Origin: Caulobacter sp.
GTDB lineage: Bacteria > Pseudomonadota > Alphaproteobacteria > Caulobacterales > Caulobacteraceae
Assembly: GCA_030645575.1 (NCBI GenBank)
Contig: JAUSMJ010000001.1
Span: forward strand, 1 to 64,000
Direction: 5' to 3'
Length of the DNA stretch: 64,000 nt
Shown: in pieces, positions 35,695-45,463 of the stretch
How the letters are laid out: each line of letters opens with the position of its first letter
Position numbering within the stretch: position 1 is the stretch's first letter
Notes under the pieces: generated by a model
The model's input: only the letters and a program-made list of their open reading frames with translations
Databases searched by the model: none
Told to the model about the DNA's origin: nothing
Position numbers and translations under genes: made by a program

Positions 35695-38634
35695 TTGAGG
35701 CTCCAAACCACGCGCGGTCGCCTGCTGGCGTCCACCATCATCTGCGGCGCGGCTCTCGCCGTTTCCGCGCCTGCCTTCGCGCAGGACACCGAAGTCGAAG
35801 CGGTGGTCGTCACCGGTTCGCGCATTCCGCAACCCAACCTGGTCGGCACCAGCCCGGTTACCCAGGTGACGTCGGAAGACATCGCCACCGCCGGCGTGAC
35901 CCGGGTCGAAGACCTGATCAACTCGCTGCCGCAGGCCTTCGCCGCGCAGAACTCGTCGGTCTCCAACGGCGCCTCCGGCACCGCCACGGTCGATCTGCGC
36001 GCGCTCGGCTCGGTCCGCACCCTGGTGCTGATCGACGGCCGTCGCATGGGCTACGGCTCGCCCAACGATCCGGCCGCCGACCTGAACCAGATTCCTGGCT
36101 CGATGGTCGAGCGGGTTGAAGTGCTGACGGGCGGCGCCTCGGCCGTCTACGGTTCGGACGCGCTCGCCGGCGTCGTCAACTTCATCATGAAGAAGGACTT
36201 CGAGGGCGTTCAGATCGACGCCCAATATTCCTTCTATCAGCACAACAACGACTTCGACGGCGTGGGCAACATCCGCACGACGATCCAGTCTCGGGCCGCC
36301 ACCAACCCGTCGCAGTTCCAGCTGCCCGACTCCAACGTGATCGACGGCTACGGCAAGGAAATCAGCATGATGATCGGCGTCAACGCGCCGGATGATCGTG
36401 GTAACCTGACCGCCTACGCCACCTACCGTAACAACGACGCCGTCCTGCAGGGCGAGCGCGACTATTCGTCCTGCGCCGTCGCCAACCCGTCGGCCGCGCT
36501 GCCCAACAACTTCACCTGCGGTGGATCGAGCACGGCCTATCCGGGCCGCTTCACGGACTTCGCGACGTTCGACTACACGGTCAACCAGGCCACGGGTAAC
36601 ACGTTCCAGAACTGGAACGGCGGCACCGACCAGTACAACTACGGCCCGCTGAACTACTATCAGCGTCCGGACGAGCGCTACTCGCTCGGCGCCATGGGTC
36701 ACTACGAAATCAACGAACACTTCGACGTGTTCACCCAGCTGATGTTCACCGACTATTCGACGGTGGCCCAGATCGCCCCGTCCGGCGACTTCTTCAACAC
36801 CTCGACCATCAACTGCGGCAACCCGCTCCTGTCGGGGTCGCAGGCCACCGCCATCGGTTGTTCGGCGGCGGAAATCGCGGCGGACGACACCACGAGCATG
36901 TACATCGGGCGTCGGAACGTCGAGGGCGGCGGTCGTCAGGACGACCTGCGCTACCAGTCGTTCCGCGGCGTGATCGGCACCCGCGGCACGATCTCTGACG
37001 GCTGGAACTACGACTTCTCGGCCCAGTACAGCCGTGTGCAGCTGTCGCGCGTCTATCGCAACGACTTCTCGGTCACGCGCCTTGGCCGCTCGCTGGACGT
37101 GGTCGATGTCGGCGGCACCCCGACCTGCCGGTCGGTCGTCAACGGCACCGACGCGAACTGCGTGCCCTATAACATCTTCACCATCGGCGGCGTGACCGAC
37201 GCGGCTCTCGATTACCTGCAGGTTCCGGGCATCCAGACGGCCTGGACGACGCAGCAGGTCGTGAACTTCGCGGTCAACGGCGACCTGGGCTCCATTGGTC
37301 TGCAAAGCCCCTACGCCGACCGCGCCGTGCAGACGGCGTTCGGTGTCGAGTATCGCCGCGAAGGTCTGTCGTCCGAGACCGACAACGCCTTCTCCACCGG
37401 CGATCTCGCCGGCCAGGGCGGCGCCACCATCGGCCTCAGCGGCTTCACGGAAAACTACGACATCTTCGCCGAAGTCGTGGTTCCGCTGGTCGAAGGCAAG
37501 CCGATGGCCGAACTGCTGTCGGTCGAAGCGGCCTACCGCTTCTCCGACTACGGCAGCGGCATCAACACCGACACCTACAAGCTCGCCGGTGACTGGGCCC
37601 CGACCAGCGACGTGCGCTTCCGCGCCAGCTTCCAGCGCGCCGTGCGGGCGCCGAACGTCATCGAACTGTTCACGGCCCAGGGCCTGAACCTGTTCGATAT
37701 CGACGGCGACCCCTGCGGCCCGGTGACGGCGGGCGTGACCCAGGCGACGCTCGCCCAGTGCCAGGCCACGGGCGTGCCCGCGGCTCAATGGCGCACGGCG
37801 GCCCTCACCAGCCCCGCCGGTCAGTACCAGTTCCAGCAGGGCGGCAACCCGAACCTGGCTCCGGAAACGGCCGACACCTACACCTACGGTGTCGTGTTCA
37901 CTCCGGGCTTCGTTCCGGGCCTCAGCCTGTCGGTCGATTACTACAGCATCGAAGTGACTGACCTGATCAGCACCATCGGGGCCAGCAACACCCTGGAGTC
38001 CTGCTACGCGGACAACGATGCGACCGCTTGCGCCCGCATCAACCGCAGCCCGCTGGGTCAACTGTGGGTCGGCGGTGGCTACGTTGAGGATCTCAACAAC
38101 AACATCGGTGGCCTTGAGGTCTCCGGTGTGGACGTGGTCACCAGCTACCGCTTCGATCTGGACGCTATCGGCCTGACGGACATGGGCGGCATGTCGCTCA
38201 ACTTCGTCGGCTCCTGGCTTGAGAAGCACAACACCGATCCGGGTTCGGGCCAGGCGATCGACGAATGCGTCGGCAAGTTCGCCAACGACTGTGGCACGCC
38301 CAAGCCGGAGTGGCGTCACCGGGCTCGCGCGACCTGGGAAACCCCCTGGAACGCGTCCCTCTCGCTGACCTGGCGCCACATCGGCGAAGTCGAGATCCAA
38401 AACGGCAACCCGACGCGGATCGACTACAGCTTCGACGCCGAGAACTACTTCGACCTGTCGGGCAACTGGGAAGTCACCGACGGCGTGAAGCTGCGCGGCG
38501 GCGTCAACAACCTGTTCGACGACGATCCCCAACTGTCGACCTCGGTCGGCACCACGGGTAACGGCAACACCTACCCGCAGACGTACGACTCCTTCGGTCG
38601 CTACATCTTCATGGGTGTGACGCTCGACTTCTAA
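35695..38634 (+). CDS. TonB-dependent outer-membrane receptor
   Basis: 979-residue receptor. The TTG start follows CCGGAGGGAATAAG and gives a normal signal peptide cut after APAFA (residue 29). A short TonB-box region EVEAVVVTGSRIPQPN leads to the plug: LVLIDGRRMGYGS, DLNQIPGSMVERVEVLTGG, SAVYGSDALAGVVNFIMKKD. The barrel contains PDERYSLGAM and ETADTYTYGVVFTPG and ends in an aromatic residue (MGVTLDF). The VTGSRI class with a large barrel is abundant in Caulobacteraceae and often linked to peptide, polysaccharide or other carbon uptake; no specific ligand is inferred. A strong terminator follows. Confidence 0.95.
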   Translation: MRLQTTRGRLLASTIICGAALAVSAPAFAQDTEVEAVVVTGSRIPQPNLVGTSPVTQVTSEDIATAGVTRVEDLINSLPQAFAAQNSSVSNGASGTATVDLRALGSVRTLVLIDGRRMGYGSPNDPAADLNQIPGSMVERVEVLTGGASAVYGSDALAGVVNFIMKKDFEGVQIDAQYSFYQHNNDFDGVGNIRTTIQSRAATNPSQFQLPDSNVIDGYGKEISMMIGVNAPDDRGNLTAYATYRNNDAVLQGERDYSSCAVANPSAALPNNFTCGGSSTAYPGRFTDFATFDYTVNQATGNTFQNWNGGTDQYNYGPLNYYQRPDERYSLGAMGHYEINEHFDVFTQLMFTDYSTVAQIAPSGDFFNTSTINCGNPLLSGSQATAIGCSAAEIAADDTTSMYIGRRNVEGGGRQDDLRYQSFRGVIGTRGTISDGWNYDFSAQYSRVQLSRVYRNDFSVTRLGRSLDVVDVGGTPTCRSVVNGTDANCVPYNIFTIGGVTDAALDYLQVPGIQTAWTTQQVVNFAVNGDLGSIGLQSPYADRAVQTAFGVEYRREGLSSETDNAFSTGDLAGQGGATIGLSGFTENYDIFAEVVVPLVEGKPMAELLSVEAAYRFSDYGSGINTDTYKLAGDWAPTSDVRFRASFQRAVRAPNVIELFTAQGLNLFDIDGDPCGPVTAGVTQATLAQCQATGVPAAQWRTAALTSPAGQYQFQQGGNPNLAPETADTYTYGVVFTPGFVPGLSLSVDYYSIEVTDLISTIGASNTLESCYADNDATACARINRSPLGQLWVGGGYVEDLNNNIGGLEVSGVDVVTSYRFDLDAIGLTDMGGMSLNFVGSWLEKHNTDPGSGQAIDECVGKFANDCGTPKPEWRHRARATWETPWNASLSLTWRHIGEVEIQNGNPTRIDYSFDAENYFDLSGNWEVTDGVKLRGGVNNLFDDDPQLSTSVGTTGNGNTYPQTYDSFGRYIFMGVTLDF

Positions 38635-38659
38635 GGCCCACGAAAGCCTGAAGAAATCT

Positions 38660-38695
38660 GGGGCGGCGGACTTCGGTCCGCCGCCCCTTTTCTTT
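38660..38695 (+). terminator. Rho-independent terminator of TonB receptor gene
   Basis: Perfect 12-bp stem GGGGCGGCGGAC / GTCCGCCGCCCC with a TTCG tetraloop, followed by TTTTCTTT. Confidence 0.95.
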
Positions 38696-38707
38696 GAACC
38701 GGAATTT

Positions 38708-38852
38708 CCTCTCCAGGAGGGAGAGGTGGCCCGGCGGAGCCGGGTCGGAGAGGGAAGAACTGCTGACAGCCGGTTCCGCGTTCCCTTCCGCCGCCCCCCG
38801 TGTCTCCCTCTCCACCATGCTCCGCATGGTCCCCCTCTCCCTCCGGGAGAGG
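38708..38852. repeat. Interspersed composite palindromic repeat
   Basis: About 145 bp bounded by CCTCTCC and GGGAGAGG. It contains GGCCCGGC-GGA-GCCGGGTC and ACCATGC-TCC-GCATGGT hairpins. Overall layout resembles the 123-bp repeats at 26732 and 27267 (CTCC outer arms, AGGTGGCCC inner box), so it is probably a relative. It lies between convergent genes. Confidence 0.7.
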
Positions 38853-38866
38853 CTTGTGTTTGCGCC

Positions 38867-39829
38867 CTAAGCCTTCGACAGGGCGATCCGCCAGGCGATC
38901 AGGTCGTCGCGCTCGTCGCGCAGCTCGGCGCGCTCGCTCGGCGCCAGGCCGGCGCGGGCGGCGCGCTGAAGAAAGGTCTCCAGCGCCGCCGGGTCCATGG
39001 CGGCGGCCTGCTGGCTGCGGTGGCGCTGGCGCCACGAGGCGTTGCCGAACTCGAACACGTCGATACGGGCCAGCGCGCTGGCGGGCTCGTAGGCCGCGAC
39101 CCGCTCGGCGAGGTCCGCCAGATAGCCGACGAGATAGCGCGCCGACTCGAAGGCCGGCGTGGGCTCGAGCCGGGCGCCCGCCCGCTTGACGGCGTCGCGG
39201 AAAGCGTCCTCGGCCGCGCGCGCGGCGGGGGCGGGCAGACGTTTCAGGTGCGCGGTGAAGGCCCGGCGCGCCTGGCGGATCGCCGCGCCGTCGCCCAGCA
39301 CCTTGTCGTGCGCCGCCGCCTGCTCGGCCGTCGAGCGGGTCACCGCGCTGCCGGCGTGATGGATCAGCATCAGGGCGCGGCCGCCCGGCCTCAGCACGCG
39401 CGCCAGTTCGGCCAGGGCCAGCCGCGTGTCGGCGTATTCGATGCCGAACTGGGACGACGCGCCGTCGAAATGCGCGGTCGGAAACGGCAGTTTCTCCAGC
39501 GGCGCCGACCCGATCAGGGTGTATCCGGCGGGGGACTTGCCCGCCATCGGGCCAAGGTCGGCCTGGTCCACGCCGACCACCTCGAACCCCCGCTCGCCAG
39601 AGGCCGACACGGCCGCCGCGTGACCGGCCACCTGGCCGCCGCCCGTCGCCAGGTCGAGCAGCCGCGCGCCCGGCGCGAACGATCCGAAATAGTCGAGCCA
39701 CACGGGCGCCGCGTCGAACGCCTTGCCGCCGGGCCGGTTGTCCAGCGTCATGACCTCCGCGCGACCGCTCCGCCAGTATTCGCTCCAGTGCCAACCGGGC
39801 CGTTTCGGGGACGACGGCGAACGGCTCAT
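38867..39829 (-). CDS. Class I SAM-dependent methyltransferase
   Basis: 320-residue methyltransferase. RLLDLATGGGQVAGHA is motif I for S-adenosylmethionine; PFPTAHFDGASSQFGIEYAD is the post-motif II acidic segment; ELARVLRPGGRALMLIHHAG is the UbiE/Methyltransf_11-type stretch. The C-terminal ~150 residues are helical and not recognised. The substrate is unknown. ATG 39829 follows AAGGAG at 7 nt. No operon partner. Confidence 0.88.
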   Translation of the reverse strand: MSRSPSSPKRPGWHWSEYWRSGRAEVMTLDNRPGGKAFDAAPVWLDYFGSFAPGARLLDLATGGGQVAGHAAAVSASGERGFEVVGVDQADLGPMAGKSPAGYTLIGSAPLEKLPFPTAHFDGASSQFGIEYADTRLALAELARVLRPGGRALMLIHHAGSAVTRSTAEQAAAHDKVLGDGAAIRQARRAFTAHLKRLPAPAARAAEDAFRDAVKRAGARLEPTPAFESARYLVGYLADLAERVAAYEPASALARIDVFEFGNASWRQRHRSQQAAAMDPAALETFLQRAARAGLAPSERAELRDERDDLIAWRIALSKA

Positions 39830-39851
39830 GACGGCTCCTTGGCGGAAAATG

Positions 39852-39928
39852 GAATTCGGTGACAGTTTACGAATTGCCGCCCGTCTGGCCGGCCGCGCAT
39901 CCGCAATTCGGTAACTGTCACCGAATTC
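39852..39928. repeat. Inverted pair of GAATTCGGTGACAGTTT repeats
   Basis: 39852-39877 and 39903-39928 pair over 26 bp with two mismatches. The core GAATTCGGTGACAGTTT also occurs singly at 35232-35248, and a partial extra CACCGAATTC follows at 39928. REP-like; no RAYT transposase gene is in the window. Confidence 0.82.
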
Positions 39929-39942
39929 ACCGAATTCCCACG

Positions 39943-39970
39943 AAAAAGGGCGGGGATCGCTCCCCGCCCT
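39943..39970 (-). terminator. Rho-independent terminator of the S9 peptidase gene
   Basis: Stem AGGGCGGGGA / TCCCCGCCCT with a 4-nt loop; the minus-strand side is followed by TTTTT. Confidence 0.85.
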
Positions 39971-39999
39971 TCGTCTCGACCGCCGCGAAGCGAAGAGGC

Positions 40000-42060
40000 C
40001 TACAGCCCCCCCGGCCCGCAGTCGGTGCGCAGGTAGTCGTCGATGGCGGCCAGCACCTCGCCGGTCTGGCCGGCTTCCCACAGGCCGTACTGGTGCCCCA
40101 TGTCCTTGAGCGTCATGAACTTGACGGGCTTTCCGGCGCTACGCAGGGCGTTGACGAACCGCTCTGACTCCTCGATCGGCACGGTGGTGTCCCGGTCCCC
40201 GTGGTAGAGGAAGACCGGGATGGAGACCTTGTCCGTTTCCTGGATCGGCGACATGCCATCGACAGCGGGCAGTTGGAATTCCCGACCGAAGCGGCTTTTG
40301 TTGATCAGTTCGCGGAACCGATCGACAGAGGCCACGCCCGCGCCGGCGACGGCGCATTGATACAGGCCGTTGGGCCGCACCGACGCCGCCATCGCGGCAT
40401 AACCGCCATAGGAATAGCCGTGCATGACGATGCGGTCGGGCGCGGCGATGCCCTGGGCGATGAGCCATTTGGCGCCGTCGTCATTGTCGTCCTGCATCGT
40501 CAAGCCCCACTGGGCGTCACCCGCGCGCCAGAGCTTCTGGCCCCAGCCCCGCGAACCCCGGAACTGAGGCTGAAGCACCGCATAGCCCCGCGACGCGAAA
40601 TACTGCACCCAGCCGCTGCCGTCCCAGCCCATGCTGTCCCGGCTCCACGGGCCACCGTGAGGTTGGATGATGGTCGGGTAGGGGCCCGGGCCGTAGATTT
40701 CCTTCCGCGGCGTGGTCAGAATGCCTGGGATCATCAGCCCATCTCGCGCGCGGTACTGCACCAGTCGGGTATCGCCCAGCGTCGTGGTGTCGAACCAGGG
40801 GCGGGACTTGCCCAGCAGCGTCAATTTCACGCCGTCGGTGAGGAGGTAGTATTCCGCAGGCTGGCGCGGCCCGCTCTTGACGGCCACGATGTAGCGCAGG
40901 TCGTCCGACCAGTCGGCGATGCGAATATCCACGCCGTCCGGGGTCGCGTACCGGCTTACTTCATCGGTGGCGACATCTGTCCAGCTGACGGGAACGGTCT
41001 TGATTCCAAGAGCCTGGCGCAGGCCCTTCTCCAGGCCGGCCATCTTCTCGTCGGTCCAGTAGACCCGGCCGGTTTCAGCCTGATACGAGAAGCCGAGCAC
41101 CCGCCCGTCGCGAGCGAAGATCGGTCCGCCGGCATCGAACAGTTTGTGTTCGAAGACCGGCTCTAGGAACTTCCGCGCGGCGATGTCGTATTCATAGATC
41201 GCCGACTTGTCGCGCCCGGCGTTGGAGCGGACGTAGATGACGTTGGGGTCGGCGGTGAAACCCACCACTTCCCGGGGCTCCCGGTCCTTGGCGTACCAGC
41301 GGAAGTGCTCGACCCACTGGCTGCTGCCGGCGGCGCGGATCCACTGGGCGAGGTAGACCGCGCCGTTCTCGAATCCGACGGCCTGCCGGGCGCGAACTTC
41401 GCCGTCGCGGTCGGTCTGTTCCTCGCCGTACTTGTCCGAGCCGATGTAAAGACGGCGCGCGGCGTTGGTGTAGACATCGATCTTGTAGACGTCCGTCGAG
41501 CCGGAGAAGGGGCTCCTCTTTCCGACCAGAATGCTGCGCGGGTCGTTCGGCAGCGAGTTGAGTAGGAAGCTGGTTGCCGGAATTTCCTCGTTGATCGATT
41601 CGCCAAAGGGCAGGCGCCAGGTCTTCCCCTCGATGTCGGTGATGTAGTCCAGAATCAGGTGTCGTTTCTGGGTGCCGCCACCCTGGGTCAGGGTCGTCGT
41701 CCAGGTTTGCCGCACGGTCACGAGCAGGCGGTCGTTCTTGATGAAACTCACGCCCTGGCAGGTCGCGCGCTCATTGCAGGCGAGATAGACCGGCGGCTTC
41801 TCGGGCTGGTCCGTGCGCCAGATGGTGACGTAGGGCGTCTTGCCGTCCGGCGACGTGATGGCGGCGATATGTTTGCCGTCGGGAGAGATGTTCACGCCAC
41901 GAACCGCGGCTTCGCGGCCGAAGTCCTCGGCGCTTGGCGGGCGAGCCGCGCCAGTGGCGGGCGCGGTCGTCGATGGTTGCGCCTGGCCCGGCGCTGCGAA
42001 GGCCAGGCCGATGACCGTCAGGGCGGCGGCGAGGCAAAGAGAGCGGAATTGCGGCGTCAC
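40000..42060 (-). CDS. S9 family peptidase (prolyl oligopeptidase / acylaminoacyl peptidase type)
   Basis: Exported serine peptidase of 686 residues. The signal peptide is CLAAALTVIGLAFAAPGQAQ. An N-terminal beta-propeller (GVNISPDGKHIAAITSPDGK and later repeats) gates a C-terminal alpha/beta hydrolase domain. The nucleophile is Ser550 in HGYSYGGYAAMA; the acid and His are in HGDRDTTVPIEES and DMGHQYG. It trims peptides in the periplasm. A hairpin GTCACGGG / CCCGTGAC (42093-42117) lies in its upstream region. Own terminator downstream. Confidence 0.93.
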   Translation of the reverse strand: MTPQFRSLCLAAALTVIGLAFAAPGQAQPSTTAPATGAARPPSAEDFGREAAVRGVNISPDGKHIAAITSPDGKTPYVTIWRTDQPEKPPVYLACNERATCQGVSFIKNDRLLVTVRQTWTTTLTQGGGTQKRHLILDYITDIEGKTWRLPFGESINEEIPATSFLLNSLPNDPRSILVGKRSPFSGSTDVYKIDVYTNAARRLYIGSDKYGEEQTDRDGEVRARQAVGFENGAVYLAQWIRAAGSSQWVEHFRWYAKDREPREVVGFTADPNVIYVRSNAGRDKSAIYEYDIAARKFLEPVFEHKLFDAGGPIFARDGRVLGFSYQAETGRVYWTDEKMAGLEKGLRQALGIKTVPVSWTDVATDEVSRYATPDGVDIRIADWSDDLRYIVAVKSGPRQPAEYYLLTDGVKLTLLGKSRPWFDTTTLGDTRLVQYRARDGLMIPGILTTPRKEIYGPGPYPTIIQPHGGPWSRDSMGWDGSGWVQYFASRGYAVLQPQFRGSRGWGQKLWRAGDAQWGLTMQDDNDDGAKWLIAQGIAAPDRIVMHGYSYGGYAAMAASVRPNGLYQCAVAGAGVASVDRFRELINKSRFGREFQLPAVDGMSPIQETDKVSIPVFLYHGDRDTTVPIEESERFVNALRSAGKPVKFMTLKDMGHQYGLWEAGQTGEVLAAIDDYLRTDCGPGGL

Positions 42061-42420
42061 GGTGACCCCTCGAAAATGGTTTTCGCTCGCCGGTCACGGG
42101 AATCATTCCCCCGTGACGCCGAAAACAGCGGTCGAGCGCGGCCGACTGGCGGCCATTGGCGGACAATCTAACCGCTCCGGGCGTTTCGCCAAGCTGATCT
42201 TGCCTTTCCCTTTTCGTAAGCATTTGGGGCAGGGCATGCCCGTCGTTGGGGAAACTGTGGCGGGATTGTTACGCCGGGATGGCTATGGGGCGAAATTGCG
42301 TCATCAATGTTGTCGAAGGCTTCGAAGCTGCTAGGTTCGATGCACCGCGCGGGATGTGTGTCCCGTGAGCGGCCGCCTGCCGGCCGTTGAATCATCGGGC
42401 TACTGGGGATTAGAAACCAA
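42061..42420. other. Divergent promoter region between S9 peptidase and TonB receptor
   Basis: 360 bp with no supported gene. It carries the 8-bp inverted repeat GTCACGGG / CCCGTGAC at 42093-42117, upstream of the minus-strand peptidase. GGGGATTAGAAACCAA precedes the receptor ATG. No other structure seen. Confidence 0.5.
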
Positions 42421-45381
42421 ATGCTGGACCGCAAGCTTCTTCTGGGCACGACCGTGATCGCCGGCTTCGCCGCCGCGCTCGCCGTCGCCACGCCCACCGT
42501 GTCGTTCGCTCAGACGACGCCTCCCGCCGCCACGGACGACGACACCGAAGTCGAAGCCCTGGTCGTCACCGGTTCGCGCATCAAGCGCACTGAGTTCACC
42601 AGCTCCGCGCCGATCCAGGTGATCACGTCGGAACAGTCCACGCTCGAAGGCCTGGTCGGCACCGCCGATATCCTTCAGTCCTCGTCGATCGCCAGCGGCT
42701 CGTTCCAGGTGAACAGCCAGCTGACCGGCTTCGTCACCGATGGCGGCCCCGGCGCGAAGACGCTGTCGCTGCGCGGCCTGGGCGCCAACCGCACCCTGAT
42801 CCTGCTGAACGGTCGCCGCCTCGGCCCGGCCGGCACGCGGGGCACGGTCGGACCGATCGACCTGAACGTCATTCCGGGATCGGTCATCGAGCGGACGGAA
42901 ATCCTCAAGGACGGCGCGTCGTCGATCTACGGCTCCGACGCCGTCGCCGGCGTGGCCAACATCATCACCCGGACCAACTTCGACGGTCTGGAACTCAGCG
43001 TCTACGGCACCCAGCCCTTCGAAGAGGGCGGCGAAGAGTACCAGATCAACGGTTCCTGGGGTAAAACCTTCGACCGCGGATACGTCAACGTGTCCGCCGA
43101 CTGGTACAAGCAGACGGTCCTGCGCCGCGCCGACCGCGACGATCTGGCCTGCACCTCGGACTATCTGTTCACGGCCGACCGCTCCACTCGCGTCGATTAC
43201 CCCAACACCGATCCGGGTCAGATCTCCGGTAACGACGCTCACAAGTGCAACAACCTGTTCAGCCGGGTGCTGCGCACGGGCATCGGCGACCTGATCTATC
43301 CGGACGCCGGCGTCACCTACCCGACCGTCGCCCAGGGCAACAACTTCGGCGGCGTGGCCATTCCGTTCGGTCTGGTGCGTCAACGCCGCGCCGGCTTCCC
43401 GGCCACCTACCCCTACGCCCACATGGACGCCTGGCCCGCCGCCCGCGCATCGGCGATCAGCCCCACGGAGCTGACCACCTTGTTCGCCACCGGCGGCTTC
43501 GACCTGACGCCGACCACGGAACTCTACGGCGAGTTCCTGTTCAACCGTCGCGAGTCGACCCAGTACGGCGCCCGTCAGTTCTTCCCGAGCGTCAGCGCCA
43601 CCAACGGCAACATCCCCGTGGGCTGGGCGGCGGCCTTCGGCGGTTTCCTGCCGATCATCCCGCTCAAGTCCGACCGTGACCAGGAAGTGAACTACTGGCG
43701 CGGCGTGGTCGGCGTCCGTGGCGACTTTGGCGCCATGCTGTCCGGCTGGGACTGGGACATCTACTATCAGTACAGCAGCTCGGACGCCGACTACGGCACC
43801 GACATCATCTACAACGACCGCGTGCGGGCCACGACCGCCGGCGCCGGCAGCACCTGTAACCAGGCCACCATCACGATTTCGGGCGGCAACTGCGCCGACC
43901 TGCCCGGTGGCATTCCGTGGGTCAGCGCCCGCATCCTCAACGGCGACTTCAACGCCGCCGAGCAGGCCTTCCTGTTCACCCACGAGGTCGGCAACACCAC
44001 CTACACCCAGTCGGCGGTGGAAGGCTCGGTTTCGGGCGACATCTTCACCCTGCCGGCCGGTCCCGTGGGCCTGGCCCTCGGCTTCTCCTGGCGCGAGGAC
44101 GAAATCGACGACACCCCCGGGCTGAACGAGCGCAGCGGCAACCTGTGGGGCTCCACCTCCGCCGGCCGCACCGCCGGTACGGACACGGTGAAGGAACTCT
44201 TCGGTGAAATCGGCGTGCCGATCTTCAAGGGCCTGCCGGGGATCGAAAGCCTCGATTTCCAGGGTTCGTATCGCTACACCGACTATGACAGCTACGGCTC
44301 CGACTCGACCTACAAGGTCGGTCTGAACTGGCAGATCACGCCGTCCTGGCGGATCCGGGCCACCGACGGCACCTCGTTCCGCGCCCCGGCGCTGTACGAA
44401 CTCTATCTGGCCAACCAGACGAGCTTCCTCAGCCAGACGGCCATCGATCCGTGCATCCTGTACGAAACGAGCGGCGATCCGCAGCTCCAGGCCAACTGCG
44501 CGGCCGCCGGCGTGCCGGTGGGCTACACCGGGCTGGGCACCAGCAGCGCCACCATCACCACGGGCGGCGGCCTCGGCATCCTCAAGGCCGAGACGTCCGA
44601 AGCCCAGACGGTGGGTGTGATCTGGACCCCGAGCTTCATCGATCTGTCGGTGGCGGTCGATTACTTCGAGATCCAGGTCAACGACGAGATCCGGCAGTTC
44701 GGCTCGGGCAACATCGCCGCCCAGTGCTACAACTCGCCGACCTTCCCGACCGATCCGTTCTGCTCGTTGATCGTCCGCAACCCGGGCGTCAACCCGCCGG
44801 GCGGCGCCGGCCCCAACGCGATCCAGAGCGTCAACAACAGCTATGTGAACGTGGCGGAGCAGATCAACCGTGGTCTCGACCTGACAGTCCGCTACCAGCA
44901 CGAGTTCGACTTCGGCACCCTGACCTCGGACGCCCAGTTCACCTGGCAGTTCGAGGACGTGGTGGAACTGCTGGCCGGCGCGGCCACCGAAGCCTACAAC
45001 GGCAGCACGTTCAGCTATGACGGCCCGGACTTCACCGGCACGCTCCGGACCCGGTTCGATCGGGGGGATTGGACGGCCACCTGGACCACCGTCATGCTGG
45101 GCAAGGGCTCGGACACGGAAATCTATGGCGGCGACGTGTTCGGCTCGTCGGTCTACGGCCAGCCCGTCTACTTCAAGCAGTACACCGAGTTCACGGCCTA
45201 CCATCACCTGTCGCTGCGTCGGAAGTACAACGACTGGACCTTCCTCGTCGGCGTTCGCAACGTCTTCGACGAACGTCCGCCGTCGCAGTCGAGCGGCCAG
45301 TTCCGTATCGGCACCGCCGCCAACGGCAACTACGACCTGATCGGCCGCCGGGCCTTCTTCGAGATCACCAAGAAGTGGTAA
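42421..45381 (+). CDS. TonB-dependent outer-membrane receptor
   Basis: 986-residue receptor of the same VTGSRI class as the one at 35695. The signal peptide ends near residue 30 (TPTVSFA-Q). The plug has GLGANRTLILLNGRRLGPAG, DLNVIPGSVIERTEILKDG and SSIYGSDAVAGVANIITR. The barrel includes SFRAPALYELY and EAQTVGVIWTPSF and ends FFEITKKW, with the aromatic terminal residue. A strong terminator separates it from the TPR-sulfotransferase gene, a neighbour often found next to such receptors. The ligand is unknown. Confidence 0.95.
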   Translation: MLDRKLLLGTTVIAGFAAALAVATPTVSFAQTTPPAATDDDTEVEALVVTGSRIKRTEFTSSAPIQVITSEQSTLEGLVGTADILQSSSIASGSFQVNSQLTGFVTDGGPGAKTLSLRGLGANRTLILLNGRRLGPAGTRGTVGPIDLNVIPGSVIERTEILKDGASSIYGSDAVAGVANIITRTNFDGLELSVYGTQPFEEGGEEYQINGSWGKTFDRGYVNVSADWYKQTVLRRADRDDLACTSDYLFTADRSTRVDYPNTDPGQISGNDAHKCNNLFSRVLRTGIGDLIYPDAGVTYPTVAQGNNFGGVAIPFGLVRQRRAGFPATYPYAHMDAWPAARASAISPTELTTLFATGGFDLTPTTELYGEFLFNRRESTQYGARQFFPSVSATNGNIPVGWAAAFGGFLPIIPLKSDRDQEVNYWRGVVGVRGDFGAMLSGWDWDIYYQYSSSDADYGTDIIYNDRVRATTAGAGSTCNQATITISGGNCADLPGGIPWVSARILNGDFNAAEQAFLFTHEVGNTTYTQSAVEGSVSGDIFTLPAGPVGLALGFSWREDEIDDTPGLNERSGNLWGSTSAGRTAGTDTVKELFGEIGVPIFKGLPGIESLDFQGSYRYTDYDSYGSDSTYKVGLNWQITPSWRIRATDGTSFRAPALYELYLANQTSFLSQTAIDPCILYETSGDPQLQANCAAAGVPVGYTGLGTSSATITTGGGLGILKAETSEAQTVGVIWTPSFIDLSVAVDYFEIQVNDEIRQFGSGNIAAQCYNSPTFPTDPFCSLIVRNPGVNPPGGAGPNAIQSVNNSYVNVAEQINRGLDLTVRYQHEFDFGTLTSDAQFTWQFEDVVELLAGAATEAYNGSTFSYDGPDFTGTLRTRFDRGDWTATWTTVMLGKGSDTEIYGGDVFGSSVYGQPVYFKQYTEFTAYHHLSLRRKYNDWTFLVGVRNVFDERPPSQSSGQFRIGTAANGNYDLIGRRAFFEITKKW

Positions 45382-45403
45382 TCCGGTAGCCTATCGAGAC
45401 ATC

Positions 45404-45437
45404 GGGCGGCGGGGGAAACCCCGCCGCCCTTTTCTTT
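45404..45437 (+). terminator. Rho-independent terminator of TonB receptor gene
   Basis: Perfect 11-bp stem GGGCGGCGGGG / CCCCGCCGCCC with a GAAA loop, then TTTTCTTTT. Confidence 0.95.
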
Positions 45438-45463
45438 TGCCCCGGTCGGCGATAGGCCAAACC

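Noticed and set aside
35653..38532. 959-residue open frame antisense to the TonB receptor
   Set aside because: Mirror of receptor codon usage with no recognisable motif; the receptor has signal peptide, plug and barrel.
42400..45207. 935-residue open frame antisense to the second VTGSRI-class receptor
   Set aside because: Same reason: low-complexity shadow of a certain gene.
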